The notes below the pieces were generated by a model. It was given only the letters and a program-made list of their open reading frames with translations. It was not told the origin of the DNA and made no database searches. A stretch of DNA of 64,000 nucleotides from Anastatus disparis (lineage: Eukaryota; Arthropoda; Insecta; Hymenoptera; Eupelmidae), in contig JAFFSR010000292.1 of NCBI GenBank assembly GCA_017163975.1, positions 441,501-505,500 of the forward strand. Reading direction: 5' to 3'. This document shows, one piece after another, positions 42,535 to 53,415 of this stretch. The position numbers were made by a program, and so were the translations under genes. How positions within the stretch are numbered: the stretch's first letter is position 1; every line of letters starts with the position of its first letter.

Positions 42535-42795
42535 CAAATATGTTTGAGCGTAGTTTCGTGTGGAGTGACTACGTCGTTAATCGCAAGTTTTATGAATGAG
42601 CGCAGTTTCCTTTGGAGTGACTACGTCGCTGATCGCAAGTTTTACAAATGATTGCAGTTTCCTTTGGAGTGACTGTTTTGCTGAATGCAAGTTTTAGAAA
42701 TGATTGCAGTTTCCTTTGGAGTGACTGTTTTGCTGAATGCAAGTTTTATAAATGATCGCAGTTTCCTTTGGAGTGACTACGTTGCTGATTGATTT
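42535..42795. repeat. Tandem repeat of about 60 bp inside the BEL/Pao element
   Basis: Five head-to-tail units of the form GCAGTTTCCTTTGGAGTGAC followed by TACGTCGCTGATCGCAAGTT. They lie between the pol remnants and the 3' LTR. No coding function is apparent. Confidence 0.8.
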
Positions 42796-42888
42796 TATTC
42801 GCAATATTCGCAAGTTGAATTTGTGTTAATTTTTTCGTTTTTTACAACAAAAATAGATATGTACAGATATGAAACATGAATCAAAGAT

Positions 42889-44331
42889 TCAATATGCAGG
42901 TGAAAGACAAAGTCTTGTGATGTTACGCTGATAAACGCCAGTGTTGGTCTTGACAGAAGCCACTCGAGCGATGCCGCCGTCCCCGGGAGAGACTTCCAAG
43001 ACAATACCATTTTGCTTAGATTTGTAATTCGGATAATTATTCCTGATGCCAGTGGGCCCAAAAATGTTGACAAGCCCTTGCAATGAAATTGCAAGCTGAT
43101 AGTTTGTTATCTGAAACTAAAAACAAATGTTTTTCTGGTAAGAACTTGAATGGTCTACCTACAAGAAAATGTGCTAATGTTATTACTAAGCGATCATTAA
43201 GATCAGCAGAGATTGCATACACTAGTCGCAAATTTAAAATGTGTATATTTCTATATAAAAATCTTAAGTTGTTTATGAGTTAAATTGTTACCTCTTAAAA
43301 CATTTTTCTCCAGTTGTACCTAAAATTTCTAAACTAATCGTTTTTACTAATTCTGGCTATGTATTTCCTGATTGTGCTAGTCATTTCGGCCCTAAGAACT
43401 AAAGTTGATTTTTTAAAGTCTGAAAGCAATTGTCGTCTGGACAATGCATCAGCTGGGTTGTCTTCTGATCGAACGTAACGCCAACTAACTTGGTTCTCTA
43501 CTGCTTGTATTTTAAATCATCAAGGACTTAATCGTATACTATACCTAACGTTTTTTGAATAAGGTTATTCGTTACTATACAATCTAAATAAGAAATTCTT
43601 TTGTCAAGCCCATCTAAAATCTCTGTGTAATTGGATTACCATTTGCGTATGGCGAATCCTCCCTTACTTAATAATTCTATAATCTCATTTAATTTTTATT
43701 GATTCTTCTAAAGTTTCTGTTCCTGAAATAGAATCATCTACTTTAAACTCACGCAATAATAGTTTGCTAGCTATTGGAAATTTTCCTAACTCGTCGCGTG
43801 CCAACTATTAAATGGTTGTACTAGCTAAAAATGGAGCTAAAGCTATGCTGAATGTTACGGTATTTAATTAGAACGTTCTAAGTTTGTTTTCCTAACATAT
43901 TAGTGAAGTAAATTCTGCCTACACATTTTGTCTATATCAGCTGTTACTACGTATGTATGTATACGAAAACTAAACACCTGTTAGAATATAGTACATTTGT
44001 AGTGTACGCCCTACCATGAGTGTATCGTTCAATGAAATACTTGTTGATGTTTTAGCTGATGCATCGAAAACTACTCGAAGTTTAGTTTTTCGCTAGATTC
44101 TTTTACTACAGCATGATGAGGAAGGCAATGAATTCATTCATTACTTTACTACATTCTAATTTTTAAGTTATGATTAACTTCGAGTCGTTTTTCGAGTGCA
44201 TAGAATCTACGTACTGCTTGTTGTTCTGATTCACCTAAGTCAAATTTACTATTTCTAAATGGAAGCCTAACAATATACCTTCCTAAATTATCTCTTTTGG
44301 TGTGAGCAGCGTACTGCTGCTTGCAAGCCAT
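42889..44331 (-). pseudogene. pol: BEL/Pao pol remnants (RT, RNase H, integrase tail)
   Basis: On the minus strand in order: the protease-RT linker DNLGRYIVRLPFR and LGESEQQAVRRFYALEKRL (44149-44331); RT block HHAVVKESSEKLRVVFDASAK with LNDTLMVG and VTADIDKMCRQ (about 43920-44130, with frame breaks); the RT active-site region FKVDDSISG and GGFAIRKW (about 43600-43780), Lys replacing Tyr of the usual YVDD; RNase H-side WRYVRSEDNPADALSR (about 43440-43500); and the integrase tail PxHFLxGRP-like AHFLVGRPF (43037-43231) and NGIVLEVSPGDGGIARV (42889-43083), a DUF5641-type end. Most of RT, and the integrase core, are deleted. Confidence 0.8.
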
Positions 44332-44470
44332 GTTTTCCCTAGATCTAATTGGGTTTTGTTCAAAGTTTCTCTAAACCAGAATTGTTTTATCAATCTAACT
44401 AATTTAATTACATTACAGCTAACTTCTTTATCCTAAATTTTATTGTTGATTCCACCTGCTACTATCCAAC

Positions 44471-45383
44471 CTAAAACTCATTTTTTGTCCTATCGTGATT
44501 CTTTGTATTTTCAAGAGATTGAAGCTTAAAAATGCTACTCTGTAAAAATTCGTACATTTCTTTTGTTGTAGGAAGTTGATCTAATTTAAGTCTATCCTGC
44601 CATTTACCTTTTAACCCTGGTGGTAGATTTCTTTCTGCTATCCTAACTAACATATTGTCAAATGAAGCTTCACCTAACTGTTTTAGAATATGTTGATGTT
44701 GACGCATCTTGTCTAACAAAGATGACACGCCTTCTATTGTTGCATTTGGTACTACTGGTAAATCTAAAATAGCGTCTAAATGTCTATTACTAACTATTCT
44801 TTTATGATCGTAAAAATCTAAGAGGGCTTGCCAAGCCTTTGGATAATTTTCCTCACTAGGCACGAATTCTATTATTTTTAATTTAGCCGGACCTGAAAGA
44901 GCTTCTAAGAGTTGTGCATGTTTTACTGTATTAGTTGAATCATCACGAGAGTGTACTAATGCAGTGAAAAGGTTTTTGAAAGCAAGCCATTCTTCTGATT
45001 TGCCATCAAACTTTGGTACCTTTTGTTTCAGTTAATTTCGGTAAAGTGTGTTTTCGTGTCAGAGTGATGTTAGAATTGTTCAATGTGGAACTAGCTATTG
45101 GTTCGTTAGCTTGACACAATTTCTTAGCCGAAGCTGTTGTAGAATAATACATTGTTTCTACTACCTTAAATTCATTTATTATTTCATCACCTAAATTAGC
45201 AACTACTGCTTTAACTTTCATTACATATGTATCTTTGTGCAAGTCTGATAAATGTTCTAAACGTGTTTTAATGTTTTCCGATTCTGTGTCGGGACTTGAT
45301 ATGTACGTTTGTAACGCATTTATTTGATCTTTAAAAATCCCTAGCTTTGCTTTCACAACATTTATTCCTGCTGGATCATTCAT
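44471..45383 (-). pseudogene. gag: BEL/Pao gag (DUF1759-type), frame-broken
   Basis: The N-terminal ORF (45006-45383, 125 aa) begins MNDPAGINVVKAKLGIFK and is helical and charged, as in BEL/Pao gag starts. The intervening stretch (44864-45005) still reads EEWLAFKNLFTALVHSRDD and HAQLLEALSGPAKLKI in another frame, which is the conserved DUF1759 core, and the C-terminal ORF (44471-44863, 130 aa) has YPKAWQALLDFYDHKRI and LDLPVVPNATIEGVSSLLDKMRQH. One to two frame breaks therefore separate an otherwise continuous capsid-like protein. The zinc knuckle was not found. Confidence 0.8.
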
Positions 45384-47159
45384 TTTGAATGTGTAAAACT
45401 TAATAAGAGTTTAAGTAATAAATTGTCAAAATATACAACTATATGTTGTCTCAATTAAACCTTGCTACCTGCCCGCTGTTTTTGAAAAGAAACAGAATTT
45501 TTCGCTGATCCTTCGCCGTGCGTGCGCTCTTACTGTCACGAAGAGAATTCCGTCACTATTGGTGCGACGAAACCTCCTCACGAATGGCGCGGCTTGGGCA
45601 ACAGCGATAATTTTTTCGAACTATCTAGTGTTGTTTTGAAACCTTTATTTAAAGCGACCCTAGCTACATGAATTACCTCAAACTGTAAAAACTGACAGTA
45701 AATGTTACAAACAATCAAGCAAAATTTATTAAATTTAATTTTAAATTTAAATTTAGAAAAAACTAATGTGAAAAAAAAATTAACTTGAAATCAATTTTGA
45801 AGTCAGATATGTATAATGAATTTAATTAAAAATTAAATGTAAATGTAACGATAAATTAATTTATCAAACAAAATTTACTTGAATAATAAATGTGAAGTTG
45901 TTCAAAATTTAATGTACCTTTATGAAATTTTAAAATTTATTTTTTAAAAAATGGATAAATTTATCAACTCGCTTTTCCTCTCGCAAATCGATGAATTTAT
46001 GTTACACCTAGCTAACGTAATCTCCCTTGAGCCAGGAGCCGTCACTACACAACTTAATCTTTCATAAAAATTTTCTTAAAAATAGTTTTAAGTTGCTACG
46101 TCTTACTTTCGTAAAATCGTAAAGGACAACTTTCTATCTCATTGAGAGCACGTGATCTCAATCTGAGAAATGTTCGCTTTGTAAGACAAAGAACCTTTTG
46201 TGCTTTGTAAAATAAAATTCTATATTCTATTTTGTTGTTAACCTTTCAAAAAAAAAGAATTTTATGAACTAAATTTTATGATGCTAAATCTTAAGTTTAG
46301 GAAAAGAACAAATTTTTTGAAAAGAAATTTCTAACTTAAATGCAATTTTCAAAAGTAAAAATTTTAAATGTAATTTTCAAAAGTAAAAAATTTTAAATGT
46401 ATGAGATTTATTCAACAAACAAAATTTTAATTTACTGTTTAATTTTAATAGACTTTGAAATTGTGTAAGATTTTCTAAAAATGAACCTTTTATTTTAATG
46501 CTAAACTTTGGTTTGAACAATGTAACTTTCTGAAAGTTATATTTTAGACTGAGATGAATTTTTCTTTGAAAATGCTAAATGAAATATTAAAATATAAATT
46601 TCAATTTTAATTTTTATTTGTGCGTTGATATTTCTTAGAAACTAAATTTTTTCTAACCAAACTGATAAATAAAATTCTCACTTAAGTGTAAAGTTTTTCA
46701 AAATGAAACTTCAAATGAAAAATAAAATTTTTAAATTAAATTTTAAGTTTTACGTTAAGTTGTCTTAAATTTTAATAAACAAAAAATAAATTAAAAGAAA
46801 CGTTTTCTACAATAAAAGTTTTGAAATGAACTAATTTATGAATCTGAGATTTGAATAAATGAAATTTTGATTTTGTATTAATTTTCAAATTATTTTGAAG
46901 TTGAGAAAATATTATGTTGTTACCTCGTATATTGTATAAAATACTTATCTTATTTTCTTAGAAGTCTCTAAGTTGAAGCTCTCCTTTGTCGGGGATGGCG
47001 TTGCTCGGTGGCTTGTGGCTTGTATACCTATATCTATGCTCGCCGGCCGGCACCTGTTTTGACTTTCTGAGAATTCGCTTTGTTCGTCGAACGCTTTAGC
47101 GGTTATGATTTTTTCGTAAACCAGGGGATCGTGATTTCTGACCTCACAGGATTGCACCA
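45384..47159 (-). other. BEL/Pao 5' leader, no conserved gene
   Basis: The interval between the 5' LTR and gag is mostly AT-rich. It begins TGGTGCAATCCTGTGAGG on the minus strand, the position and first bases expected of a primer-binding site; the tRNA was not identified. A 71-aa ORF (46945-47160) starts at the LTR junction and reads VQSCEVRNHDPLVYEK; I do not recognise it. A GC-richer patch at 45470-45620 precedes gag. Confidence 0.5.
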
Positions 47160-48035
47160 TGAAAAGACGCGTAGTCTTTTTCCAACGAATTTTTTAACTA
47201 AATTTGTTGGATGATTTAGAAAGAAAAGAACGTGATTCTTTTCCTTTGAAATTTTATCTACTCATGAAATTCCCTAACTAATCTTATTTTGAATTTACCC
47301 TTGTTTGAATAAAAATGAATTGACACTTGATTTTATTTTAACTTTGAATCTTTTAATTGAATTAAATTTAGATTTTCACTGTATTTGATTTTACCACTAA
47401 TTTTTGCACACAAAGATCTATTAATTTGTAAAGAGAAATTAGATGAATTTACTGATACAAAGCAACTAACCTTGCGGTTGTAGTTGCTTTGTTTTAATTG
47501 ATTTTATCTAAGATTTACACTTTATTTATCGGGAAAGGATTCACTCAATAAATACACAAATATAAGGGAAAAACCCATGTGGCATAAAAAACCCTTGATT
47601 TATTTCCTATAATTTTACACACTATTTGCCGCACGATTATATTTTACTCGCACGCACGCACGCAAAAAGAGAAAAGAAATAAGACACAATGAAATTTGTA
47701 TAGCCGCGGCTTAGGTGGGCGAAGGTGATGCGTTGATTCGCAATCGACCGTTCGTCGCTGTACGGAAACTCGTCCGCACCAGTAAAGGCTTCTGATCGCC
47801 TTTTGAAAAGAAAGAATTGTATAATGAAACCTGATGTTCTCGCAAGAGACAAGACCGCTCGAGGCGAGGTCACGCTTGATACTAAACTATTTTTCCGCGG
47901 CATTTGCAAAGTCTCCCTGTTCTCTCCCCCCTTTCGTCTATGAGCTGACTTAAGGGAGGTGAGAACAGGCGACTGTAAGTGCTGCCGCTCATCATCGTTT
48001 TTGATTTTTACATAAATTTGTGTTGCGACGCAACA
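47160..48035 (-). repeat. BEL/Pao 5' LTR (876 bp)
   Basis: Direct repeat of 41508-42384, from TGAAAAGACGCG to GCGACGCAACA on the plus strand. On the minus strand it would hold the promoter of the element. It is followed on the right by AGTCT and then by the interrupted foldback element A. Confidence 0.9.
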
Positions 48036-48065
48036 AGTCTTAATTTTTTCCCCTCACGTATTTTT

Positions 48066-48500
48066 GAAGCGAAGCTTTTATACGGACGTTCTGGGCGCTC
48101 ACCGCGCGGCCACTCTATCCGTGCTAAGCGTCAGATTTTAAAAGCGTTACACGATATATATAGGTATACAGAAAGGCAGTTGCGGCGCGCGTGTATACAT
48201 ATCGTGCCAGTATGTGCACACTGCCTCCCATCCCCACCTCTCCCTAACTCAGTGTGCGTGGCCTTCTGATGTCTCTCTCTCACTTATATCAGTCATCGCT
48301 TTCTATCTCTTTCTCTAGAATATCCGTTGCGATGTGCTGTTTCGTTTATCCCGCTTTTTGTCGATTGTTAATAAATCGTGTAAATTGTAATTCTATAAGA
48401 ATAGAATTAAAAACAATTGTATTTTAATTTAGTTACCATCAACCAATAATTACTTTGGTACAATATAAAAATGAGAATAGTAGTGTACAAATAACTGAAT
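48066..48500. repeat. Inverted copy of the 1240-1720 module
   Basis: GAAGCGAAGCTTTTATACGG through to AATTTGTACACTAC-type sequence mirrors 1720 back to about 1290 with a modest number of substitutions. The two copies are about 47 kb apart in opposite orientation. After the insertion at 48505-49012 the module continues at 49013-49080 and into the minisatellite at 49080-49335. Confidence 0.75.
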
Positions 48501-48504
48501 GTAC

Positions 48505-49012
48505 ACTCGACGGACACTGATTCGCGACCCCCTTTTTGAATATCTGCAACGTTATCCGTTGAGTTTTTGAAATATAGGTTAGCTTGCGCGATCATGTTTC
48601 GAAAATGAGTTTCCATCTAAATAAATATAATTCATGCTAACTATAAGACAAGGAAACATAAATAAAGAAATGGTGGTAAAATTTAAATGAGCAAATATTT
48701 AATACTAAAGTAATGAAAAAGCTATGATTTCTTATGATTGTCATCGCATATGGTTACATAATATATATAAGAATGCTCTATAAAAATATGCTTACTTTAA
48801 TATTTATTTATTGTTTTATCATTTATCATTTTTTATATTCGAATTAATGTCCATTTAAATTTTACCGCCATTTCTTTATTTATGTTCCCTTGTTTTATAG
48901 TTAGCATGAATTATATTTATCTAGATAGAAACTTATTTTTGAAACATGGTCGCGCAACCATCCTAAACTCAATGGATAACGTTTAAAGGCGCGAAAATGG
49001 TGTCCGTCGAGT
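48505..49012. mobile_element. 508-bp palindromic MITE (TIR ACTCGACGGACAC)
   Basis: Ends ACTCGACGGACAC and GTGTCCGTCGAGT are perfect inverted repeats, flanked by GTAC on both sides (48501-48504, 49013-49016). The uninterrupted module at about 1270-1290 has a single GTAC at this point, so GTAC is the target duplication or part of it. The whole element folds back (GTTTCCATCTAAATAAATAT mirrored near 48915). There is no coding sequence. Confidence 0.8.
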
Positions 49013-49016
49013 GTAC

Positions 49017-49335
49017 TTCTGATGAACATACAAATTTATGAATGATTCTATTATTGTATGTTAAAACTTTGTACATACCCATATGGAAAAAATTTCTGGA
49101 AATAATTGTAAATAACTATTAATAACTGTAAATAAATGTAAATAACTATAAATAAATGTTAAGAAATGCGAGAATCGAGACATAAATAACATTTATTTAC
49201 AATTATTTATAATTATTTACAATTATTTAATATTATTTATTATTATTTACACTTATTTACAGTTATTTATATTTATTTACAGTTATTTAGATTTATTCAC
49301 TTTATTTTACAATTATTTACAGTTATTTACGATTG
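49017..49335. repeat. Continuation of the inverted module and its minisatellite, truncated
   Basis: TTCTGATGAACATACAAATT and CCATATGGAAAAAATTTCTG match the left copy near 1200-1270, then the TGTAAATAACT array follows. It stops abruptly at about 49335, where GTTGGGAATAGAGG begins. The remaining half of the array seen at 440-920 is absent. Confidence 0.7.
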
Positions 49336-49653
49336 TTGGGAATAGAGGTTTTGTGTTCCGGGATCGGAAAGAAAACACTTTTATTTATAATATTAAACTG
49401 GTTGATTATATATTCTAAATTATCTTTAAGTACAGTAATTATTAATCTAGTACGTTACAAATGGCTGGGTTTTACTTTACATATGCTATTGTAAAGAGCT
49501 TGTCTTTATCGCTACATGGCGCTCGCTAGACTCTGTTTAACAGACTGCTTGAGCTCGACTAGAGCCCAGTGTTGGGCAGAGAATCCTGCTAAGGTAGTCC
49601 AACAGCCAACTTCAGGGCGTCCAAGAAGGAGAAAGAATTTGTAAATGTTTTAG
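49336..49653. other. Unassigned stretch before the membrane-protein exon
   Basis: The sequence from TTGGGAATAGAGGTTTTGTG to about 49620 has a mixed composition, with GGCGCTCGCTAGACTC-type GC-richer segments, and could be the end of a retroelement or 5' part of a gene. No protein similarity was recognised. The last bases GTAAATGTTTTAG make a plausible splice acceptor for the next exon. Confidence 0.3.
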
Positions 49654-50452
49654 GCAGTTGGCAACATTACTAATCATGTGGTTTGCGTTCCGATCTGTCG
49701 TTTCGTTCCCCGTTTCCAAACCAGCTTTATCGTATATTGTATCACGAATCGCGCTTATTGCAAATTCAATTCTTTTAATTCGTGGAATTTTCTTTAGTAG
49801 TTTATTTCCGCCTATTATTGCTGTTAAAGACACAAATGAGGTAAGTACTGTTATTTAGATTATTATTTATTATTTATTTTATTCTATATTTTTAAGCAAT
49901 TTGATAATTATTATTTATTAATTAAAAAATTTATTATATATTTCAATATTAAATTTATTAAATCAAGTACTAAATTCATAAAATTTATTATTAAACTTAA
50001 CCTAATAAATAACACATGAATGTTATGATTGAATGAAATAAATCAAAATATATTGTTAAAGCAAAATTAATATAAAATTGAACAAGTATATTCACATAAT
50101 GATTTTGTAATTGACAGTGTAAAGTATCGGCTTAAAATAACTTTATTAGAAGTAAAATTTAACAATAATGTTTGTTAATAAGTTTCATTTTCTTATCAAT
50201 TTGTTTTCAAAAAATTGACGATGAAAATTATAAGATAACTATACAATAATTAAAAAAGAAGCGTACATTAAATCAAATAAAAATTGCTCAATTTAATAAC
50301 TATTAAACTATAATTTTGTAGTATCATTGTGGTCCTGCGTTGAGGAATCTTATACTTTGGTTGATAATCAGCTCCGGAATTCATGTAATTCTTTACGTCT
50401 GCTGTGGTCCACCTGCCTCATCTAGAGCAGTTATTTGTCATCATCATTTAAG
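49654..50452 (+). pseudogene. Two exons of an unidentified membrane protein
   Basis: Exon 1 (49654-49840) lies between TTTTAG and GTAAGT and reads about 62 residues with three hydrophobic stretches (LATLLIMWFAF, IVSRIALIANSILLI and SSLFPPIIAV). Exon 2 (50322-50452) lies between TTTTGTAG and GTAATG and continues in phase with YHCGPALRNLILWLIISSG and HVILYVCCGPPASSR, another membrane segment, ending CHHHLR. Borders and frame are intact in both, so this could be part of a live multi-exon gene; no start, stop or further exon was found, hence the cautious class. I do not recognise the family. Confidence 0.5.
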
Positions 50453-51112
50453 GTAATGTCTAATTTTGTTTAATAAATTAACGTGATGTTTTTGTCTAGT
50501 TTCAAGATAATACAAATTCTAATAAAAAAGAATTATTGCATCTCTCTCTAGTAATGACTTTTTCTACAAAGAAAATAGAGTCTTTTAAAAAAGTATTTTT
50601 CAACTGAAATAATTTTTTATTAGAAATACAATATGTTTTTCCCAAAGATTTATTCGTAATCTACTGTTGATACATTATTTCTATTTATTTTATATTTAAC
50701 AAATAAAAAATATTATTTAAATGAATCATTATCTATGTTTTAAGCCAAATTAATATAAATTTAAACAAGTACATTCACTTAATAATTTTGTAATTGACAG
50801 TGTAAAGTATCGGCTTAAAATAAGTTTATTAGAAGTATAATTTAACAATAATGTTTGTTAATAAGTTTCATTTTCTTATCAATTTGTTTTCAAAAAATTG
50901 ACGATGAAAATTATAAGATAACTATACAATAATTAAAAAAGTAGCGTACATTAAATCAAATAAAAATTGCTAAATTTAAAAAATATCATGAATTTCTAAA
51001 TGAAACCTTGTATATATCCAGACTAATAAACAATTTATTATCCTTAGAGAAAAATTTAATATGATTTTTAGATAATAATCAATTTAATAACTATTAAACT
51101 ATATTTTTGTAG

Positions 51113-51244
51113 TATCATTGTGGTCCAGCGTTGAGGAATCTTATACTTTGGTTGATAATCAGCACCATATAACAACACAATTCTTTACGTCTGCTGTGGT
51201 CCACCTGCCTCATCTAGAGCAGTTATTTGGCATCATCATCTAAG
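51113..51244 (+). pseudogene. Duplicated exon 2 copy, decayed
   Basis: Repeats 50322-50452 with its intronic flanks (AATTGACAGTGTAAAGTATC at about 50113 and 50790), about 790 bp downstream. Acceptor TTTTTGTAG and donor GTAATG remain, but the frame acquires a stop after WLIISTI (near 51167), and CCATATAACAACACAA replaces the sequence coding SSGIHVIL. It was a tandem exon duplication, possibly once a mutually exclusive exon, now dead. Confidence 0.6.
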
Positions 51245-52182
51245 GTAATGTTTAATTTCATTTTATAAATTTACATAATGTTGTCTAATTTGTACACAAA
51301 ATGAAAAAATTGATAAATTTTGAAAATATTGCTTTTTAATAGATTTCTTTTAATGTGAATATTAATCAACTAATTCCTTTAAAAAAATTAAATATTTATG
51401 TAGTATTAATTTCACTTAATAATATATCCTATAATTATCAAATTATCATGCTTTTATGTGTTATGGTTTACGTAAAATTTGAAGTAGGCTTTAATTCATA
51501 TTTCCCTTGGTTGTTTGAAATTCCATTTTGTAAAATTTTTTTATCTACTATTATATTTTGTAAAATTATTTATATTACAGTAAAATCTAATAAATATTGT
51601 CCATCAATAATTATAATAATATATTTTTAACAAATTTTGACAGCTTCATATGTATTTTGAAAAACAATTCATAAAAATTAATATCATATTTAATGTAATG
51701 ATCATATGATATACTTTTAGTATATCATTTCATCATTGTTGTCTTGACAAATATAATATTAAATAAAATAATAAACTTACAATTGTAAGCAGTGTCATAA
51801 ATGAATAATATATTAGTTACTTTATCACCAATTTAAATATTAATTCTATGCTTACAATATCATACCTAAATGTATAAAAATATTTTACATTTTTTAAATA
51901 TTTTATAATAGTAATTAGACTTTCTGATATAATTTCAATATACATCAAAATATGATATTTTAAGCATGTGTATCTAGTATACAAAAATAAAATGTACATA
52001 AATGTATAAAAAAGTATGAAAATATGGAAAAAAAAATGTACATAAATATAAAAAAAGATTAATCTTTATTGTGATTGGCCGCGTAAATCCCTAGTTTTGA
52101 AACGTTTATTTACATCAATATACTTTTTTGAACATCTTTGTACTACTTGCTACACTTATTAACATTTTTATATTTTTTATTA
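51245..52182. other. AT-rich stretch, no gene recognised
   Basis: ORFs at 51355-51630 and 51817-51999 are Ile/Tyr/Asn-rich, as expected from very AT-rich DNA. Tracts such as ATGTACATAAATATAAAAA recur near 52000-52060. I see no exon, RNA or defined repeat. Confidence 0.4.
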
Positions 52183-52533
52183 TTGGGATCTGACATAGAC
52201 CAGACGCTCTCTGGTGGATAAAATCTGAACGAATAGTAGCATACAAGCAGAAAGCGTTCGTTGATGCGACTTGTATGTTCTTGTATGTCTTGCGTGAAAA
52301 GGTTATTATATCACCGATATTTTTGTTATTTTTAACGTATTTTATTATATGTCCTGCTCTGAAAACTTGTTCATCTTTTATAAAATAACGTTTGGTAGGA
52401 TTAGTATCTGCCCAATAGTACAGAAATATTCATAATTAACAAAAACAGGTACTTGCTCCATATATGACAATGTAAATTGTATACTATGGTACGCCATCTT
52501 AGCTTAGACCACGCCCCCATGTCAGATCCCAAT
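52183..52533. mobile_element. TA-flanked MITE (TIR TTGGGATCTGACAT)
   Basis: TTGGGATCTGACAT near 52185 and ATGTCAGATCCCAA ending at about 52531 are inverted repeats flanked by TA, as in Tc1/mariner-type insertions. Secondary homology continues inward (AGACCAGACGC against AGACCACGCC). The interior of about 320 bp does not encode a protein. Confidence 0.65.
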
Positions 52534-52759
52534 AGTATAAACAACAATTTTACGTACCTTTTTGTACATTTTCGTATTACTTCGTACACTTATTTACATT
52601 TTCTTTTTATCATTATTATATAAAGAAATATTGTACGTACGTCTATATTCATCTCCATGCATTGATCTACATTTCTATATATTTATATATATTTTTGCAT
52701 TTATTTACACATTGCTGTTAATTTCTGTATCTTCCATAGATAAAAATTAATCTACTTTT

Positions 52760-53159
52760 ACAATGGACGTAAATGAGTAGATAAGCTATGTCTCTTCTGG
52801 CGCACTGCGCTAGAAATGCTATGTCTGTTCTGGCGCAGTGCGCTAGAAATGCTATGAGGTTTTCTGAAAGCCCGAAATTTCTGACGCACGCGGAAATCAG
52901 CGAGCGCTATCACGCGGGTATGAGCGCTATGCCATAGCGGCATATCTAATATTTTGAATATTATAACTTTTATATTATAATTTTTATATTATAATTCATA
53001 TTATAATTTTTATATTATAATTCATATTATAATTCATATTATAATTTTTTATATTATAATTTTTATACTATAATTATAATTTTTATGAAAAAGCCCACAG
53101 CGGTATGCGATATGGGCCTATCTACTATTTTAAATATAATTCATATTATAATTTTTACA
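52760..53159. repeat. 33-bp tandem repeat followed by TTATATTATAAT microsatellite
   Basis: GCTATGTCTSTTCTGGCGCA followed by STGCGCTAGAAAT repeats from about 52789 to 52855. From 52950 to 53050, and again near 53140, the sequence is a run of ATTATAATTTTTAT units. No gene is present. This is the left flank of Polinton-2, but its terminal inverted repeat could not be identified because the other end is outside the window. Confidence 0.6.
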
Positions 53160-53373
53160 TTATAATTTTTTATATTTAATATTCGATGAGGGAGTTTTAG
53201 ATGATGATTGATTCATACTAGAATATTTTTCATCTACATATTCTTTCCAGTTTACATCTTTCTTTCGTCTGTTACGAAGAAGGGGTGTATACTCTGAACA
53301 ATTTTGATCTGAATTCTGATCTGAGGAGTTTGAGGAGTTGCCCCCCCTCCATGCTTGTTGAAGCTTGTCCCAT
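53160..53373 (-). CDS. Polinton-2 small orphan ORF with a frame switch at a G7 run
   Basis: An ATG at 53373 lies 41 nt downstream of TATAAATAG (53414-53406), which itself follows the stop of the 53416-53907 gene. The ATG frame reads MGQASTSMEGGQLLKLLRSE and stops after 33 codons. The adjacent frame, reachable at the run of seven G at 53341-53347, is open to 53160 and reads a polar Asn/Ser-rich segment (NSSNSSDQNSDQNCSEYTP) and a basic RNRRKKDVNWKEYVDEK. Either two overlapping possibilities or one broken gene; I recognise no family. Confidence 0.4.
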
Positions 53374-53405
53374 TTTGGAATGAATGTGAAATCGGAAAGC
53401 AGCTG

Positions 53406-53414
53406 CTATTTATA
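53406..53414 (-). promoter_or_regulatory. TATA box of the small Polinton-2 ORF
   Basis: TATAAATAG on the minus strand, beginning two bases after the stop codon of the upstream gene and 41 nt before the ATG at 53373. TTCACATTCATTCC supplies a TCATT initiator-like site close to the ATG. Confidence 0.5.
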
Positions 53415-53415
53415 G

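Larger units (their letters stand above)
41508..48035 (-). mobile_element. BEL/Pao LTR retrotransposon, internally deleted
   Basis: Two direct repeats of 876-877 bp bound the element, each starting TG and ending CA, with AGTCT on both outer sides (41503-41507 and 48036-48040), the 5-bp target duplication usual for BEL/Pao. The target was foldback element A. Transcription runs on the minus strand: right LTR, primer-binding region beginning TGG at 47159, leader, gag, shortened pol, left LTR. LTRs differ at only a few positions, so insertion is recent, although pol is already reduced to fragments. Confidence 0.9.

Noticed and set aside
52534..53160. Terminal inverted repeat of Polinton-2
   Set aside because: AT-rich repeats are present, but the opposite end of the element is outside the window, so no pair can be shown.
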